Source of the DNA: Diploscapter coronatus
Lineage: Eukaryota; Nematoda; Chromadorea; Rhabditida; Rhabditidae
Reading direction: 5' to 3'
Length of the DNA: 64,000 nt
Assembly (NCBI GenBank): GCA_964036155.1
Contig: OZ038423.1
Location: 14,647,249 to 14,711,248 of the forward strand
A program made the position numbers and the translations under genes. The notes below the pieces were generated by a model. The model did no database searches and was not told the origin of the DNA. It worked only from the letters and a program-made list of their open reading frames with translations. Below are positions 60,554-64,000 of the stretch, piece by piece (position 1 is the stretch's first letter; each line of letters opens with the position of its first letter).

Positions 60554-62053
60554 ATGTTGAACTTGACAAATATTTACCACCCAAAAATTGTACTATTTTA
60601 TAGATATAGTCTATATTTATCATTCGGATTGACGACAATATTCTTAATCCCAGCGATTTATGTTATTTTAACACAGTCTAAAAAGGCGAAAAGCTTTAAA
60701 TATTTATTAGGTAAAGTTTTATGAAAAATTCTCATTATCATAAACGGAGATTTCATTTTTCGACACGATAATTTTGAAAATACTTTTAAAATGTGATTTT
60801 GGTTTATGGTACTTCTACCATAGCCGAATATCGATATTGCTTTTACTATAATATTTTTATCATAACCCAAGATCACATTTTAAAAGTATTTTCAAAATTA
60901 TTGTATCGAAAATCTGAAATCTCCACTTATGGTAATGGGAAAAATCGCTTTTTTACTACGATAATCGAATTTTAGCGAATCAGCTAGTCTGGTCTTATTT
61001 ATTCGTCTCGATTTATTTCCTAGAAGGTTTCGTGCCGCTTTTTCCTATTCCGGCTATGTATTTTTCTAGCGTTTTGAGGCCTATCGGGCATTCTGAGATG
61101 CGTATTTTGTTGCCTTTGCATCTTTTTATTAGTGTGGGGCATACCCAGTCGTATTTTCTGACTTGTTTATATCGAATGACTTATTCCATGGCGTTCAATA
61201 AGATCCAGTCGTGGTTTGAGAACCCGATGAAGTTGGAAGGCATAGTTTTGGGACTGTTGGTAGTGTTTTCGACGATTATCGTGGGTAAGATTTAAACCAA
61301 CCAATATATTTTTCTAGCCATGCCTCTTCCACATCTATCCCCTCAATACACACCGATCTTATACCTAAAGCCCATATTTTAGGACCCTTCTTATTCTTCA
61401 AATACGACGCCTTAGAGCTCCGACAAAGCCTCCTAGGCTCCTATCCCGAACTGGACTTACTCTTACCACACGAACCTTCTATAATCGCAGCTCCTTTATT
61501 CACCCTTCCTAATAATTCCATTCCCTTGAAAATCGCCCTATATTCATACTCCCTCTATGTCCCATTTACATTTTTCTCTGGCTTCGCTATTTACCTAGTT
61601 TTCCTAAAAATGGCATTCAACTCAAAGAATTTCATGTCGAACGCTACCTACCAAAATTATTTAATTGTTGTCCGAGCGAAAACTATTCAAATCTGCTCGG
61701 TTTCTATCCTAATGTTCTTTCCCTACCTAATACAATTCATTGTGTTCTCACTGAAACTGAAAAATGGGAGCCTGATCGCCTTATTGGCACATTTCCCACC
61801 GAGTTATCATTTGTTTTTCGAAATTTTGGCTCTATTCTATTTTGTGAAGCCGTACAGGGAGTATATCAAGAAAAAAGTTCAGAAAAGATTGGTGAGAAAG
61901 AAGACTGTTACGGAGTCAGATGTGACTTTGAGTACGAATCTTAGTAATACGGCTGCAGGAAAGACAAATTCGCTACCAAAAGTGAATCAGAAAAAAGAAG
62001 ATTTGGCTACGAAAAGAAGTCATCATTTTGTGAAACGTGAAACAATAAGCTAA
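60554..62053 (+). CDS. Srh-like seven-transmembrane chemoreceptor
   Basis: The first in-frame ATG is at 60554 (MLNLTNIYHPKIVLF), with an N-glycosylation site before TM1 (LSFGLTTIFLIPAIYVIL, then QSKKAKSFKYLL). An intron carrying a MITE joins in phase to ANQLVWSYLFVSIYFLEGFV. Later helices include LPLHLFISVGHTQSYFLTCL, LEGIVLGLLVVFSTIIV, LYVPFTFFSGFAIYLVFLKM, and ICSVSILMFFPYLIQFIVFS, ending HLFFEILALFYFVKPYREYI. The tail is Lys/Arg-rich and polar (KKKVQKRLVRKKTVTESDV), ending at 62053. Order and spacing fit the Srh/Sri-type nematode chemoreceptors (TM1 followed by a QSKKxKSFKY-like loop). A further upstream exon is possible, since an acceptor (ttgatccag) directly precedes the ATG. It looks intact. 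Confidence 0.8.
60733..60950. mobile_element. MITE with about 80-base inverted ends in a chemoreceptor intron
   Basis: The two arms (60733-60812 and about 60868-60950) are inverted copies joined by a short centre (cttctaccatagccgaatat). Relatives lie at 60327-60415 and 62336-62512. No clear target duplication seen. Confidence 0.85.
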
Positions 62054-62335
62054 AAAGTGTCCCAACAGGTACTGCTGTGGGGTTTTTGGGTCATATCTCG
62101 ACAAATTGTCATCCGTTTTTCATGCGGTCTTTTTTTAAAAAATACTGGGAAAATATGGAGCATTTTTGACTATAATTTCCTAGTGTCAAAAATTTTAAAT
62201 GGCCAAAAAAGATTTCCAAAGCGAATTTGACCCCATTGCAGGCATTTTGGTGAGAAAATAGCGCAGGAATCGTGATCTGCGGGTCGGAAAACCCCTATAT
62301 ATGTTGCGTCCGAAAATGAGAACCGTCAAAATTCG

Positions 62336-62512
62336 AAAATTTTTGAAAATACTTTTAAAATGTGATCTTGGCTTATGGTACTTCTACCATAGCCGAATAT
62401 CGACATTGCTTTTACTATGATATTTTTATCATAACCCAAGATCACATTTTAAAAGTATTTCCAAAATTATTGCATCGAAAAAGTGAAATCTCCACTTATG
62501 GTAATGGGAATT
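62336..62512. mobile_element. Third copy of the long-TIR MITE, left arm truncated
   Basis: Shares the centre (cttctaccatagccgaatat) and the full right arm with the 60733-60950 copy; the left arm begins only at gaaaatacttttaaaatgtg. Confidence 0.85.
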
Positions 62513-62760
62513 GTTTCTTTTTGTTTAACCTTCCGAAGAAAATATAACCAAAGTGTTCCTTTTTATCAGCTAATTAAAAAAAAACCCTTGAAAAATGGCT
62601 AGAATATTTTCAAGCTATGCCTAAACATTCTATCACAGTATTTGTTGTCCCACGTTGATTTTCCATTTTTAATATATGAGTTTAATAAATTACCCATACA
62701 AAAGTCATGCTATTAAAAAAGTGCCCGTTTTGTATATTATCTATTGTTCGATTTCCATCT

Positions 62761-62951
62761 CAGCGAAAAGTGTGCCTATCCGAGTCGATCCGGGCGGGTT
62801 GACAGCGTTGAATTGCCGATCGGGACGGGTCGGCAATTCACTGCCAATGTTTGCCGACCAATGCCAATCCGAGCGGAGCGGCATACCGACCGACTCGGGC
62901 CAAACTGGCGACATCCGTCCGGATCGACTCGGATAGGCACACTTTTCGCTG
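62761..62951. mobile_element. GC-rich MITE with perfect 33-base inverted ends
   Basis: Starts cagcgaaaagtgtgcctatc (62761) and ends with its exact reverse complement at 62951; the identity runs 33 bases, then resumes after one mismatch. The inside is GC-rich, unlike everything around it, with a smaller hairpin (attgccgatcggg and ggtcggcaat). No target duplication is obvious (flanks ccatct and agtaac). Confidence 0.88.
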
Positions 62952-63048
62952 AGTAACTACATATCGGTCAAATCATTCTTTTTGTCGAATTAAGCTCTTA
63001 TCACTTTTCGTAAATCTTTCTTCTCTTTCTCTAAAAAATGATTTTCTA

Positions 63049-63196
63049 GGTCTAAGTGGCGGAGTTCGACAGCCATACTATGGCTATTCGTATGCCTATC
63101 CAGGATATGTAAGAAGACGTTTCACTTCGTGATATTCCAAAAGTTAATTTTCAGAATTACGCTGGATATAGCAATTCTTATTATGGACGTAAATAA
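63049..63196 (+). pseudogene. Partial paralogue of the 52.35 kb Tyr/Gly-rich secreted gene
   Basis: Two exons, the first starting straight after an acceptor (tttctag): LSGGVRQPYYGYSYAYPG, then NYAGYSNSYYGRK and a stop at 63196. The stop overlaps an AATAAA. The first exon matches the start and phase of the fourth exon of the 52.35 kb gene (GLNGGVRSGYTPYYYN). No signal-peptide exons were found upstream, so this is either a fragment or a gene whose 5' part I missed. Confidence 0.55.
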
Positions 63197-64000
63197 AAAT
63201 TAAATTGGATAAGAATTGAGGAAACGTTAATGTAAATTAGGGTATTCTCAAGAATTGTTGCAGTTAGTTTCGTGAGTTTCGCAAGTGTGATCGTTTGTTC
63301 AAAAACCAGCCATTCCATTTCACGGTAATTGAGATATATCGAGTGAAAACTACATTAATTTATCTCTTAACGGCATTTAGCTTACTTTTTAATGTTATTT
63401 CTGTTCCAGTCGAGCATATTACCTTAAGGGTCGTTTCCTCGATTGTTTCATTTTCACCTTTGCTCTAACTTTTAATGACATTTTGCGTACTTGAAAATAT
63501 ATAGGAGTCGACTTTGCTAAATATATTGAACGGTGACAATTTGAACAGCATATTTGTGTAATATCAATTTCCTTAGAATGAACATCAGGTTGAACGATAA
63601 TTCTAGCTAAATTTGTGTTTTCGAATTTGATTTTCTTTTCAATAAATAAATTCCAGAGTTTCATTATCTGAAGATCCTTGAATTATGCTACATCGCCGAA
63701 TAGTTTCAATGAATTTTCAATTAACAAGTTTACTCTTTCTCAAGTTACGGTCAATGAAATGACAATGTGAGAGGCAAAGATTATTAGGAACTCTGAATTT
63801 CGATTTCAACTTCTCAAACCTCGATCCCTTCTCATTCTCGATAGTGAAGTTTAAAAATATTAACTCAAAAAAGTTTCAAAAACCAATTGTGGATTCAATA
63901 GATTGGAGTTTGAGTTATGTTGTGTATCTATACTAAGTTCATGTTTTTATGATCCTTTTTATTCCTCACCTGATATAAGCCGCACTCAATTGTAGTCATT
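63197..64000. other. Intergenic to window end
   Basis: AT-rich; no gene, RNA or repeat recognised. The minus-strand open frame at 63.42-63.66 kb lacks any family feature. Confidence 0.45.

Larger units (their letters stand above)
62054..63048. other. Repeat-bearing gap
   Basis: Two mobile-element copies (62336-62512 and 62761-62951). The upstream exons expected for the fragment at 63049 were not found here. Confidence 0.5.

Noticed and set aside
1..64000. tRNA, rRNA, snRNA, spliced-leader RNA genes and CRISPR arrays
   Set aside because: No convincing box A/B pairs, known RNA cores or regular spacer arrays were seen by eye on either strand.

Overview
This window looks like genomic DNA of a nematode, most likely a rhabditid-type worm. 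It is AT-rich and has many very short introns (often 40-60 bases, GT...TTTCAG). Several first ATGs lie a few bases after a perfect 3' splice-site sequence, as expected for spliced-leader trans-splicing. The gene families are also worm-typical: a nuclear receptor with the CAAFFRR P-box, chemoreceptor GPCRs of the Str/Srj and Srh-like classes, a GT10 fucosyltransferase, an IL-17-receptor-like SEFIR protein, a two-pore potassium channel, a C-type lectin and small Tyr/Gly-rich secreted proteins. I cannot name the species. No tRNA, rRNA or CRISPR was seen. All gene models were spliced by eye, so internal exon edges are approximate unless coordinates are given.

Layout: 1-1.8 kb has no visible gene. 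1.8-16.2 kb carries four minus-strand genes: a secreted spermidine-synthase-fold protein, a nuclear hormone receptor, a Str/Srj chemoreceptor and a type II membrane fucosyltransferase. A repeat-rich gap (10.8-13.2 kb) lies before the last one. 16.7-27.2 kb holds two divergently transcribed C2H2 zinc-finger genes, built from the same two-finger-plus-tail module and separated by about 700 bases. 27.8-33.7 kb has a small secreted Tyr-rich protein and a short SLC4-type anion transporter (plus strand). 34.1-36.2 kb is a peptide-type GPCR (minus) with a MITE inserted in an exon. 36.2-41.2 kb is gene-poor and holds a hAT-like MITE and a decayed 1.3 kb Tc1/mariner element. 41.2-46.6 kb is the SEFIR receptor (plus). 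48-51.7 kb is a K2P channel followed, operon-like, by a secreted acidic peptide (both minus). 52.3-63.2 kb is a plus-strand run of secreted proteins, a C-type lectin and an Srh-like chemoreceptor, with several inverted-repeat elements.

Functionally this is a normal mixed nematode neighbourhood (signalling receptors, membrane transport, secreted proteins) rather than a single pathway. The most notable observation is at 35.0 kb. A roughly 220-base MITE has landed in the coding exon of the peptide GPCR. Its terminal repeat supplies a near-ideal 3' splice site that restores the reading frame, so the element appears to have become intron. Next in interest are the paired modular zinc-finger genes with a conserved finger-finger-CFGDP-like unit and a C-terminal run of SUMO-type motifs.
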